Under the pieces are notes generated by a model, which was given only the letters and a program-made list of their open reading frames with translations, searched no databases and was not told the origin of the DNA. A stretch of DNA of 64,000 nucleotides from Manduca sexta. Taxonomy: Eukaryota; Arthropoda; Insecta; Lepidoptera; Sphingidae. Below, in pieces: positions 34,276-48,000 of the stretch (the first letter of the stretch is position 1; each line of letters opens with the position of its first letter). Position numbers and translations under genes: made by a program. The stretch spans positions 5,810,727 through 5,874,726 of the forward strand of contig NC_051123.1 of the NCBI RefSeq assembly GCF_014839805.1, in the 5' to 3' direction.

Positions 34276-36689
34276 ATAAAATAATCATCACATTAAAAAA
34301 AAAACTTTTTGTCTACTTCCCTACGAGTTAATGAGGTAAAAAAGGATTAAAAGTCCTACCAAGGAGTTGCCGCATATAAACGGAATAAGCCAAAATCATC
34401 ATTGTAAAAAGAGGGAAAAGGACTAAGATGCCATAACACGTGACGCAGGCGTATCTGCAGGACTCATCTGCTCCTGCAACTCCGTCACGTAGATTACTTA
34501 ATTAGAGCTCTAGGACAAGACAAGTTCCGGCCGCATGTTAAGTAGCTATATTTTTCTCTCTTACTTTCCACCCATTTTTTTTACTTGACACCTGCATTTA
34601 ACCACATATTCTATCCTTTCATGTACCTAACTTTGGAAATGTCTAACGATTCATCCTATACGTGGTAACAAGTATTGTGTATTTTAAAGATTCGAAAATT
34701 TGTTTAAATAATGTAGTCTTCAGACAAAATTATGCACTAAAGGTATGCGAAAACCTAACAAAAGATTGTTTTTTTAACGCGAAACAATAACATTATTGTT
34801 ATAAAATTCCAGGTACTTACCTAAATACATTAATTATACAAACTTTAGAAATCCTCATTTTAATCTTACCATCCCATTTCCAAGTAAAAAGTGGATTCGC
34901 GGCCCATAATTTCTAAGAATTTTGCTTTAGTCCCTCGACTCTCTAATTCAAGGTTGCCAACAGCCGAAGCCTAGCCCCATGCCCGCGAAACGTATAGAGG
35001 CCCAAGTGGAATGTGGACTAGTAAAAAAAATTTATTTGAAGTAACTTTCATATTTATTTCCTATACATATGCATCCATGAGAGCAAATTTTACTAGTTAT
35101 ACCTACATTTACATCATAGAACGATAACCGAGTTTGGTACAGGGAGTATGTTCCTAACTAGAGAACAAAAGGGACAATGTTGGATTCCTGGAACACATTG
35201 TGTTTGGTATTGTTCAGAACACTTTTGATATGAACAAAACATGAGTGTGTATGTCTGTGCAGGCGCGTGTTGTGAGTAATCCATCTTCAGTGTGTGATTT
35301 ATTTTAATTTAGGATATATATATTGTAACAAAAAAGTACCATAATATCAGTAAAATATAATATACTTACTTACTGATAAAATAGTTTTAGATATGAAAAA
35401 AACACAAGTAAGTAACACCAAAAATAAGGAGTACGATCCAAGGCGTTAAGTAAGTATCTATCTAACTAATGGATATACAAATTGTTCTCGTAGGATGTAG
35501 CTGGGGCAGATTGTTTTACATACTTACTTATTATTTAGAATACACAAAAGTTGTATATAATTATATAGGTAATACTCAAAACTGTAAATACAATCGCAAT
35601 ACTGTAAATTTTCGATTATTGGTTTGTAAGTTTGCGCACCTACGTACCTATTTAACATGGGACAAAAATTGCAAAGGGACGGAATCAACTTTACTTACTA
35701 TTACTGTGTTGTCATTAGGTATCATTGGCGTTCTATAGGGCACACGTATATTGGTTAATAGGTACATACCTTCCAAGAAAATGTAAACAATAACACTTTT
35801 CATTTTTACGAGAAATATATCTAATCTCTAGTTACTCACGTATCCAATGTTACAGTTTCGAAGCGTTATTTTAAGTACCTATCTAGTATCTACCCACTGA
35901 TTTGACGTCATTACTTTGTTCTTTCTTCTATCCGTGTGTATTTTACACCGATAACGTCCTAGGGAAATATGTATTAGGTAAGTATCAATTAATGGGTGTC
36001 ATACGATGTTCTGAGAGCTAAACATTAAACTACGCATGAGATTGTACTTATGTCACTTATAATATCTGATCACGTACTTATCTACCGACATATCTTTGAA
36101 ATATAATATCTTATTACTTTACGCGAACGTAGTAATGTAGTTAATTATTGCACGATGACAACTTATGGTCTCAACTTTTTGTTATATGTGCCGTCTATTG
36201 AACCTTATTGTAAAGGCAATAGTTGCTAAATTTCAATGGCTTAGTCGTAAAGGCAATACTAAAAAACACCAACGGCATACTTTAGAATTATTATTGAGTC
36301 CGTTTTCTACGAGATAAGCGTGGATTTTATAGAATTGTTCCATGATGTATGTGTATATGATTACTTGAATGACACGAATTTGTTTGTTCCCGAGATATTT
36401 GTTACGTTACGGCACTTATGCAGATGTCTGCCTTATTTCATTACAACACTCCCGTTTGCAGTAAAAATCAATAAGTATTCCTTCGTTTCAGAAATTACTG
36501 ACGCTTGTCACTGCGTTTGACGTAGGTAGACAAAGGGCACGGGTGACGTCTCACATAGGTATTTTATTGATTACTAACCTTATTCCACGATACAGGCCGT
36601 TTGCAAAACAAAATAACACAATAACTATAACCGTTTTTGTAGTGATAGATAAAATATGCGTTGCGGGTGTGAACGTGGCTGCAGAAGGA

Positions 36690-36905
36690 AAGTGTGTACG
36701 GATATGTGAAACCAGTAGAAAAAACAGCGGCAATCGGCGCGCGGTACTCCCTAAGCGGTGTTCGGCGGGCGAATGATTCTTGGATTGGCTGCAGGCCGCG
36801 CTACCGAAGCCCTGGGCGGAGGGGCGAGGGTCCCCGTCCTTGCATCGCTACATGTCGCTCCGCTCCACAGTCGCCGTCCGGTGTCGACAGAGACGAACAA
36901 AGAAT
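36690..36905 (+). promoter_or_regulatory. CpG-rich promoter-like patch A
   Basis: G/C-rich with CpGs against an A+T-rich background. It has an inverted CCAAT box in 'cttggattggctgcaggcc' and GC-box-like 'gggcggaggggcgag'. A possible donor, 'ctacag|gttagtg', follows at 37,029. It is a candidate promoter or 5' UTR exon for the zinc-finger gene downstream, on position only. Confidence 0.3.
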
Positions 36906-37749
36906 AGCTATAATAAAGAACTATAACCACACAGGGCACATTGGAGCTCTTCAAAATGAGCGTAGCCATATTGGTGTATAGCGGAGTTTAGAAATAAAGT
37001 TTATTGAATTTGATATAGACTCTACAGGTTAGTGAATCATTACATTGCGTCGAACCTACCGAAATACTTATTTAAATGCATGATGGCGTCGGTTTCTTCA
37101 TGCGGAATAATGTGCGCGCTGCTGTGTTGAAGACGAAATGTGTGAAATTAATACCCGTACGAGATTTCATACATCTTCGTCGTTTGTTATAAACTTGTAG
37201 GTAATAATTTGGTGCATTTTATGTTGAATGTAACTATGACCTAATTACTTATTACGTTTGGTCACGCTGATTATAAATAATGACGTAGTTAGGTTATTTA
37301 CTAATTTATAAATTCGATTTCACACATATTTATATATTTTTCTGTAATTTATAAGCTGCTCAAGCGGATCTGGATAGGCTTCCACGGCCACCTTTTAAAA
37401 TGACTTGGAATAGAAGGTACGTTTTGGATTAGATACCTACTTATTATTTATTCTCATTTATGATGTGGGTGTTTATATACTTCAATATAATATTATTTAA
37501 TTTAAATATAGTTTTATAGCAAACTATTATATAATTATGTTAACGTGGTGTTTGTTGCACCGGAAATAGCACGCTATTTTTTGCATTTAGTATGGTGATG
37601 TAACAAAAAAATGATTTCCTAATTACACCAAATAATTATTATAGTAATGCTGTCTTAATAAAAAAAATAAAATAAAGAAAAATAACAGGAGCTTATACAA
37701 ATAAAATTCATGTTGAGATAATAAATTACATTTATTTTTACAACTGCCA

Positions 37750-37880
37750 TAGTCAATAAGACAGTGCAGGGCGACGCCATCTTGATTTAATTTCATTCAA
37801 CATCGCGCTGTTTCACCAATGGGACGCAAGGCATAGAGGAGCTGGCGGTTCGCCCTCCATTTTGTAGTGGACACAAAGGA
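37750..37880 (+). promoter_or_regulatory. Promoter-like patch B with YY1-type motif
   Basis: 'gcgacgccatcttg' near 37,770 is the reverse complement of an AAGATGGCG motif, the YY1/Pleiohomeotic core found near many transcription starts. 'caccaatggg' (CCAAT) follows about 45 bp downstream. It is an alternative candidate start region for the gene at 44.7 kb. Confidence 0.3.
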
Positions 37881-40800
37881 GATAAAAATCGAAAAATGTG
37901 CGTGGCGTTATTCTTGAAAAATATTATAGTTTGGGGTGAAGATTCGTGAATTGTTTTCATGTGTGCTTGGAATGTCTGAATGTGCCTCCCATTTGTGTAA
38001 GAATCGACACTACGGCAGTTTTACCTTGTACCTAAGTCGTCGTATACCCATTTAGGTAATAATAAATTTGGATATTCAACTAGTTAATTAAATATTGAAA
38101 TATTATTCGCGTTACAACTATTGGAGTGGATTTGACGCGAGTGAGCAATATAACATCAAAAGCCAAAAGTAATGTAGGCAACTGTAAGTGGGTAATTAAT
38201 TAATGGTCCTGTACTACATGGGTAGATAGTTAAAAGTATTTGTATTGTATAACTTTTGAAACTCTAGTAAATAATTGCCAATTGGTTCGTCGACATACCA
38301 ACCTAAGTAACATTTTGAGGAATAGCTATACACCTACTTACCTACTCGGAATTGTTTTGTCTTCCATTATACTCGGCACCTATCCTATCTTATTCAGATG
38401 TCTAAAATGTTGTATTGATGAACAGCTTATGCAGGTGCATTTGCTGCCTATAACTCAGTCGTCTTCGTGCTCGAATCATTCGGCGAATTATTCGCCAAGA
38501 GTCTGAATAAGGCATCATTGTTCTCTTTCTTACAAGACCTTATCACGTCAGCCATATTCTCTGAAAAAAGGTATTTATTAATAATTGTTATATGAATTTT
38601 TTTCTATATTTTACTTTATAATGTGGCGCTAAAATAGCGTTTACAATTCACATTTTGTTTGCCATAAACGAGCTGAGTTGCCAGGGGATAGTTTCATAAT
38701 ATCCCAAAAAGTTGCTGTGAAACCCCTCTAAAGAAAAAATAACAGACAAAAATGTCTTAATTTATTTTATTTTAATTTTACATAATGTAGGTAAGATTTT
38801 GGGGGGGATTCGTATTGTTAATAAAATACAAAATACGTTTGCTTGATTTTAGCAATTGTTTCTTAGCTCGTAGTTTCTTCTCATGACTTTGTTACTGTTT
38901 GTACATCTGTTTCGTACATCTTTTCAAAGGTGAAAATTATAAAATATTTGTGGTAGGGTAGGTATATGCCGCGTCGAGAGAAACTTATGTGAATCTCCCA
39001 ATGGATTTTGGTTAGTTTCAAAATGGTTGGACATTATTCTTATACTCATAATACATACTTGCGAAAACTTCATTCCCACAACGTTGTCAGAAATTCAGTT
39101 TTAATACAAGTAAGAATAATATTACACCTGTATTATCTTTCGTTCTGAAAGCCCTCCAAATTTATCCTGACTTAATTCCTTTTTCATTGTTGCCTGATAA
39201 AATCGGATTGAATGCACACCAATTATATTCTGCCAAATATGTTTACAAGTGGCTTGGTTTAAGTGAAAATATCATTTTTGTTAAAAAGGAAGAAGACGAA
39301 ACTTTTTTGTATGTATTAGTGTTTCAAAAGCACTTTTTTTTCTTTGCACTTCGAGCGGGAAATACCCGTTTAGTTTCTGTTAAGTATTGTGAAACATTTG
39401 TGAGGGGATTACAAACAATAAATATTAGATTTGGCCGATATTGAATGTCTTCTGGCTAATGCTTATTTTTATTGGTAGGAAAAATTCAAGAAGGGCACTG
39501 GCTTGACATTAGCTCTACCTCAACAAACGAAAAATCATGATTTCTATGAATCCAGAAGTAAGAATCAACACTGTGGAATAGAACTACTTAACGCATTTTT
39601 ACAAATATGTCAAAATAGAGTTTTGGAGAGCTAGTTTGTAGAATCAAACCAAGTAAATAATAGCAACATGTATAAAAGAAAAGCAGTAGGTAGTAGGTAC
39701 CCTACCAGATACCAACGGCTATCATATTACTTACTGCCAGACATGTGAGAGCGAGTCAGACGTAACATTTCAAGAACTTGTACAAACAAGAAATAGACAT
39801 TGGACATACGATACCTGTCAAGCATTGTTCGTCAGCCAATACTTTAATCAAGGTAGCGTGAATGTGACCAAAACGTGACACTATCGACAATCTTGCGGTG
39901 ACTGGATAGAACTTATCATAATTTACTAACCGTCTCTTGACATGTGGTTCTTTCTGACTAAAGTTACGTTCCTATAAATAATTTGATTGTTTACATGCCC
40001 CTGAGCATCGTCTGATTACCAAACAAATTTCTAGACATTGCTGTAGGATAATTAGGTGATAGAATCTACATATTTGTTTACCTATTTTTTATTATAAACA
40101 GTATGAACTCTTATACTAGTGCTGATTGGCAACTTCAAGTAGAGTAGTGCATGAAGAATATTTGTTGTAGGATTACAAATTTGATTGTATTCTAGTGATT
40201 TCACAGTACTTTCTATTCTATATCTCGTGTCTCGTAGTTACCGCATAGTACAAAGGATGGGATGCCTTTTGCTCTAAATTATTGTAAAACATAGTGTCTA
40301 TTTCAATTCCTTCTAGTTTCTATTTGATGAATTGCTAAGTTTGCTGTTTCAATCACTCGTAATACAATACTATATCATTGTTCTTTAAAGGGTTTAGTTG
40401 GTTTTACAAATAAAAACTGATGAATACATTTTTGTGTTACTACGTTGTGTACTTTGTTCAAAACGTAGAATTACATATAAGGCTGTTTAATGATTTACTA
40501 AGAATACAAGTGTCTTTTTTTTCTGTTTTATAAACGATTAAACAGAAAAAAAAACATTTGTTTTCTAGAAGAACTTTTAACAGATAACACACTAGAACAT
40601 TTTTAAGGACTAAGTAGATAGAACATCGCAACATTGTACTATAAAAAGAATATGTCACTTACCGTCACGCAGCATTCGAGTCTTGGCATTGACAACGATC
40701 ATCGGAGCGTAATAAATTGAATGCTAGAGTAAGATATGCTTTGGATCAGGAATATAAAACACTGCTCTGCGACTCTTCTCCCAAAACGTTGCTAAATTCA

Positions 40801-43800
40801 AGTGTGACTTCTAATATTAGACAAAATTGGGCTCCGATTGTACAAAATTTGTTCTAGACCACTTGACGTGTTGAAGGAGTTGGCAAGTTAAATGAGAAAG
40901 AAAAATAAAAGTAAAGTTTAATTAACTCTTGAGTACAGATTGAAATATAAGAGGACGGCTACACCAGGAATTCTACGGGGAATCTAAAGGGGGTGAGAGG
41001 TTTAATAAAATTAGGTTAGTTCTGTGTGCGCGTACGCATTAAGTTTAAAATAAATGATATCTAAACGTTCGTTAACAAAACTTCTTAATTTTCTCAAAAT
41101 ATAATTTATGGCTGAATGTCCATTTCTACAAATATCTGTTGGTAGGTACTTCATTTTCTATAGTATTCAAGATAGACCGTTAAAATTATAACTTATCTTT
41201 ACTTCTTACGGCATTGCTGTGAAATATTTTAATATTTTGTTATGACCGACGCAATGCGTGCCATGTTTGTTTTTTTTCCTTGACGATATAAATCGTGAAA
41301 CACAGTATTCTTGTTATTTAAGTTTTTGTTCTCAACCATAAATAATATAATAAAAAAAATATCTAACGTGGATACCAGAGCCAAAGATAATGAACTTGGA
41401 AGGGTTAAAATACTGAGAAGACGTATATTTAAACATTAATAAAGCAAGGATTACATTAATAAGCAAACATTAAGCAACCAAGGAAATCTGAACCCACACT
41501 AGTGAGCTCAGAAATGGAAAGACCACATCTGTGGTTTTATTTCATCAACTTATGTCGGAGTAAATCTTATTCTCCCTATTACAGCATTGTTATTTTGGTC
41601 TATTATTTTAATTTTATTACCTGATATCCTAGTCTGCAACTCTTTTATATTCTTGTACCTTTTATTCGGATTTTACAAAATACATTGCAGATTGTGTAGA
41701 TGTTCTAGGGACTTAACAATGAATAGGGATTGCGAAGCAAACCAAAACGAGTTAAACATGTTTGAACATTGTTCAATTAGTTGACATCTTGTTGAACGAA
41801 ATAGCATTATATTTTGCTAGTATTTTGTAGTTAATATAATTGTATACGAGTTTATTTAATGGCTAATGAATTTTCGATATTTACGCTTATAATAACCCGT
41901 TTTTCACCGTCCAAGTATAAAAAATTACAAAAGGACAGGAGAAAATGGAGCTGTTGCTCGCGAATACGTCCCTGTGAAGATATTTTACTCAGCTAATTTT
42001 GATAATAATCTTATTTTCAGTACTTGCTGTGGAAGCATCGAATATGTTTCTTCTTCTATAAGTACTTATTTCCCAAAATGGCTTTAGTAAAGGTCCGAGC
42101 TTTCTAGTTTTTATCCTTGAAATTATTAAATAAATCGATGAGTGCGTATGGCCAGAACGCTATCCATATTGTCCATTCGAAACATAAACGAAGAGGTTGT
42201 TGACCTAATTGCGGACGCCACGCCTTCAAACAGTAGCGAACATATCAACTTCGAATTCGATATACAGCCGCGGCCCTTTTTATAATACGTAATAATATTA
42301 CACACTGATGTAATTGGATCTTGCATACCATAAACCGGCACATTGGTGTTTAACTACAATACCTAAGTAGGCCTCCCTGGGACTTGATATAAGTACTAAT
42401 ATTATTATTAAAATTGTCCTCTTTAAGTTGTTGATCTCGCGTAATACATACGCATTAATTTCATGGTAATTTAGCGCAATTTAAAGATTTATACAGTCCG
42501 TAATGGTTAATTCCTTTTTCTCATAATCGTTCCTTGTCAATAGTGTTTATACACATCTGAGTTCAGGTAGAATTGGGGTCTGCGAGCCGGGATTCGACCG
42601 GAGGGTGCGCTGTCGGGAATGATAAAAATATTTGAGCACATGCATGAATGCGGTCAGACAAACACGTCAACGAATAGTATTTATTGGACGGACGTTGTAG
42701 GCAATATTGTATTATATGTAGATTGTATACTGCCAGCGTGGGTCGATAGGACATAGCTCTTGAAATGCTTTTCACACTTGTTAATTTTTTTGTGCCTTAT
42801 AAATTATATAATAATTACAACAGTACCAGCTTTTTTGAATATGCTTCCAGTTACTGTTGAGAGATATAGTGTGTTTATTAAGGCTGTCGGAAGCAAGGGA
42901 TATAATTATAACATAAAAATAAACATGGGCTTCTATATTTCATAGTAGAATGGTTTTTAAATTCGCCTAACCTCGAAACACGGCAACATTGTACTTGTGT
43001 AAATGTTGCTGTTGTGCAGAAATTTTAATGAAATATATTAACGCGGTTGTTACTAGATGAGCAGCAAAGAATAGCTGCTATTCTATGGTAGTCATTATCG
43101 ATAATTTCATCTAATCTTGGACTATGGCAGAGTCAACGGAAGCAAATAGCCGTCCAAAAAAAACAAAACGAAATCTGCCGGGATTGTTAATGTCAATTTC
43201 TAACACAAACTTGTTCTGAAACATAATTTTACCATTAAAGGAAGTGATAGCAAACATTTACCTAATATATTAAAATTAAGTATAACGACATACCTTCTTA
43301 TGCGATATGTCAAGGTGACCATGACCTATACGACATTATGAAAACAACTTCTAATCTTAATGTCCGATACGTTAATGATCAATGTGATATTATTAGTGAG
43401 GAAGAATAGCTAAACGACTATACAAATGTACAGTAAGGTCACTTTCGCGACTGCATCCATTCGGGCAATATGCTCGCACTTATTTTCAAGTCTGCATCGG
43501 TATATTTACATTGCTACTTGGCCGATGGAAATTATAGTGAACAAGTGCTTGTTCTGAGAAATCCAGTACAAAGTTGGGTACTACGTGTAGAATGTGGACA
43601 CGGTGGTTTCTGAAAGAATATATTATGTCGCAAAGGTCGAGAGCCGATATATAAAGGTGGTAGTTTTGCCATGATTACATATGTCCACTAAAAAAATTCA
43701 AGTGTAAATCATAATAAAGGCATCTCAATTTATAAATTTATGTTTGTGTATATTGCTATGTAAGCAGATAAGTAATGAATTTATGTATAAATCCAGAATT

Positions 43801-44674
43801 GATTGCATTATTAATTCCTAATGCATTGAGTCATGACGCACAAATAACATTTCTACAACGTTTGTTACTGGCGGTTAGGGGCTTGTGATTATTTTTATTT
43901 TATGTAAAATGAGATGTATAAATTTGACTGATTAGTCGTGTGTGTCTGGCCGATATTATAGTTCCAAAATAATGAATTTAATGAAGTAGGCGTGTTTTAA
44001 AAGTTTGTTCTCTTCTAGCAATATTGGGATCTTTCACATAAATAAATCCATTTGTTTCTGATCTTCCAGTTGGTAGATAGATATTTATTGGCTTCCAACT
44101 GTCTAAATGGCTGTATTTAACCTTTTAAATGAATAAACCTTGACTTCATTTGCAATTAAGATAATTCACACTTTAAATCTTCGTAAAATTATAAAAGGTA
44201 TTGACTTCGGCCTTAAGACAAATTATAACTTTAATAAAACATAAAAGCAAATTTAATCCTAATCATTTTATACTCATAAACTGCTAAGAATTTGATATAA
44301 AAGAAAATAAAAATTGACGTGCATAAAATAAAAACTTTATGTAGGTAATGTAATTAGATAACAGCAGATCTCCAACATCGCTGAGAGACTTTATCCATTG
44401 TTTTCCACTCCAATCTACCCCCAAGTATTATCAAATAATATAAGTATTTATGTATCGTCAGTTCTACCATCGTCCAATCCTTGCTTCAATGTGTGTGCAA
44501 TATCAGATGCTAATATAACAACAGCTTTATCAATATCGACGAAAATGACAACTGCAAATCTAATAATATTTACTATCTATTTTGTTTTAGTGTTTGTGAC
44601 GTATATTTTATATATACTACGTTGTTAAAGTATTTCGTTATTTACCCTATATTGCATTATTTTCAGCAATCAAT

Positions 44675-45051
44675 ATGGAGTCGGAATACGATCAGAAGTT
44701 CGAGGATATGAAGAAGTACATTCCATTCTTGGAGAGTATGATCAAAAGATTGGAAAGTACGAGCTCGTTATCAGCGAATCCTCGCCAAGCCCAGCTCGAT
44801 AAAATAAGATCTCTTAGAGATTTACTAATGGATAAGAAGAAAAGGTTGAGTTTTTCCTTTTAACATTAAAACATGTTATATTACATTATTATATTATATG
44901 ATTATACTCTGTTTATTTACGCGCACAGCATTATGTTTCATGTATTGTAATATATGTTTTCTGTAATAATGTTTATGTTTTTAGGATGAAAATGGAAAAT
45001 TTGCTGAAATGTGAACAAGTTTTGATTAATTTGTACGCCAAAGTTGAACAG
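44675..45051 (+). CDS. Zinc-finger gene exons 1-2: N-terminal helical domain
   Basis: Exons 44,675-44,844 and 44,985-45,051 join through a split Arg codon (phase 2). They encode residues 1-79: MESEYDQKFEDMKKYIPFLE, IKRLE, QLDKIRSLRDLLMDKKK, then NLLKCEQVLINLYAKVEQ. Heptad-like Leu/Ile spacing suggests a coiled coil or helical hairpin. These exons are too short to stand out alone, but the continuous phase into the 8.8-kb exon supports them. Confidence 0.85.
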
Positions 45052-48000
45052 GTACATTACTTTTTCATATATGTTTTTTTATAAATTAATTTAGGTTTTT
45101 CTATTATGTAATGCCTTAATTCTTTTACAGAGAGACACCCAACCAACTGCTAAACAGAAGTCAGGTGAAATTGATTCCTCCAGAATGGACAGCAATTCAC
45201 AATTGGAGATAGTAAGAAATAAGCTCAAACGTGTAATAAAAATACAAGATGGCGCAGATACATTGCCGGAAATTGTTAGAGCGAGTGACGTCGAAGACAT
45301 TTGCATGAGGGGTAGTGTAGAACCTGCTCTATTTCAAAGAAGACCACACAGAAAATCGCCTACTCTTTCAGACGTCTCTTCTAGTTCGCAAGAGAAAAAG
45401 AAATCTCCAGAACAAAATTCTAAACGGAAATATACACGCGTATTATATTCGCCAGAGCCAAGTACGAGAACAAGACCAACAAATCAAGAAACCTCATTAG
45501 ATCCAGTCCTTTTTAGTCGAAGATCGCCCAAAAAGTCTTCTTCGCACAGCAAAAAAGATTCAAAAAAGGCTTCCAGTACCAAAACATCGTCGAAAAAAAC
45601 AAAAGATTTAAATATAACATTAAATGTACCGGAAGAAAGTTTAAATTCCTTGAATACAAAAGACATATTGTCGAGAATTATTACTTGTAATGACAACGAT
45701 GTTGATATTGAAACTCTGAGAGGACTTAGAACGCAAATACTCAGTGAACTTAAACAAACCGGTGCCAATGACGATATTTCGGACCTTATATTAAAGTCAT
45801 ACGCTGAAAAAAAAACCGTTAAACCTAAGGAGGAAATAGAAGAAGGAGAACTGTCTGATAGTGAAAGCGAAGCAATAGAGAGTATTTATGGAAGTTTAGT
45901 GCTTGTCGAGAAAGATAAAACGAAGAGCGAAGTGAAATCTATCCAAGAAAGTAATCAACCGCGTAAAATACAAATTTGTCTAGTTATCAACTCGAAAGAA
46001 AGTGAATCTTCCAATAAGACGTCATCAAAACAAATCCAAAATACCATTGATGATGAATGTGACTTAGAGATGTTTATTGATACAGAGAGTAAGAAAATAG
46101 AGCCGAAGAGTGAACAATTTCCTAAAGAAGAAAAAGCTAAATCCACAATCGATACGATAAATGATTCTACAGCGGATGTGCTCGTTATAGATGATGATGA
46201 CCCAGTTGAAATTAAACAAGAATCGCAGAATATAAAAAAAACCGATACCAAAAAAAATGATGATAAAGATATAATTGGAACTGCTACAAAGGATGATAAG
46301 GTTGTTGATAAAAAGCGAGTGAGTGAAGCGAATAAAGACGTCACGAGTAAGAAAACAAGTGATAAGATTGTTCATAATAAAGAAGCTAATTTAATAATTA
46401 AAGATGTAGTGAATAAGAAAACAAGTGATAAGCTTATCGAAAAAGATGAAACTATTGAAAATAAGGATATAAAAAGCAAGGAAAAAACTGAGGACGTTTT
46501 TAATAAAAAATACGATTGTGAAAAAACTAACGATGGGTCTCCAGACAAAATTAAAGATAATAATACAAAATCTGATTCATCTCTTCTATTTAAAGCTAAC
46601 TTTTATAAACCGATATTAGAAGAAGAAAATGCAGGGTCGCCTGATAGCTCAGTTGTAAATCAAAAAGACAATAGTATTTTACCCCTTGAAACTTCGAAGT
46701 CGTTATGTACTGATATATCAAAACTAATTAACAAGAATGAATGTGTTGAAATCCCCTTGTTGAACGAACCTATTATTTCTAAGAAACCTATAGAAAAAGA
46801 TATTGATTCTCAAATCGACATTTTGCAGGCACTTAAAAACGAAATATTGAGTGATAATATAATGCCCACATCACGTCTCGATGTTGTTACACCCCCACTT
46901 CACCAACCTAAGCTTACCAAAATGTCCCATGATCAGGGACTTATGCCCAAAAAGAGAATATCTATTGAAAAATATAAGGAAAAAACAACACCCGTAACGT
47001 TGAGCCTTTTTCCTAGTGGTAAGCTTAAGTCGCCACTTAGAGATGACGGTGTTAAAAAGCAAAGTTTAAAATTAACGGAAAAAGAATGTGAAAGATTTAA
47101 TTTTCCTGCAAAATTAGATATCAATGATGAAGTAAGTTCTGAGGACGAAGTGCGAAAGGGATCAGATATGACAATTGATGAGATATATTCCAATTTTGCT
47201 CCAAAATCACCAGATCACGAAGATACACGGTTTATAGGAAAAACGCAACCAGTCATTATACCTATTGATCCGGTTAAGGCGTCAATAGTAAATGTTAAAG
47301 CAGATGTCGATATGAGAACATTGTTGCCTCTGCTATCCCCCAAGGAAACTTCAGTGGCTGGTAATACAACACCATCATCTTCTACTTTCCAAAAGAGTAA
47401 AGATCTTAATAAGCAAGAAATGAAAATATCTAAATCAACGACTTTTCCGAGTAACAATTTTGGTCCTAATATGACTCCTAGAAGTTTTGAGGTAAATCAA
47501 TTATCTGACTTTAACACTACTAATTCGCCCCGCCAGCACGTATATGCTCCTTCCTTTTCTTTGTGCGATTCGCGTGATGCAACTGAACGCTCAGTTTTGA
47601 ATGATGTGAGTTCTCCACTCGATTCAGAAATAAACATAGGAATGCGAACATCTCGTCGGAATGATAATGATCATGATTCAAGAGGTAATATTTCACATGC
47701 TGATAAACACAGTGACAGGTCTTCGGTGAGCAAAAATGATGATAGTATGCAGGGTCATGAACCTATGACACCTTTACCTGTATTTGGGTGGTCTGAAAGC
47801 CTATCTACGCCTAATTCATTTGTAATGTCTGAAGGACCGAAACCACTTATGAATTTTGGAAGACTAGATCGTCCCACAACGCCGAATCATCCCTTTGGTA
47901 GAAATGATTGCCCTACGACCCCGATACACCCATTCGGCCGATCAGATTGTCCTACCACCCCAATACATCCATTCGGCCGCTCAGATTGTCCTACGACCCC

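Larger units (their letters stand above)
29900..44666. other. Long stretch without a coding gene
   Basis: No ORF exceeds 95 codons, none shows domain character, and I found no chain of exons on either strand. It holds a full SINE (34,030-34,275), a possible minus-strand promoter (32,380-32,470) and two promoter-like CpG patches (36,690-36,905 and 37,750-37,880). The remainder is A+T-rich with nothing recognisable. Part of it is likely the 5' UTR intron of the zinc-finger gene. Confidence 0.55.

Noticed and set aside
42560..42660. SINE-like 'gggattcgaccgg' patch
   Set aside because: A B-box-like core alone, without an A box or a recognisable SINE body.
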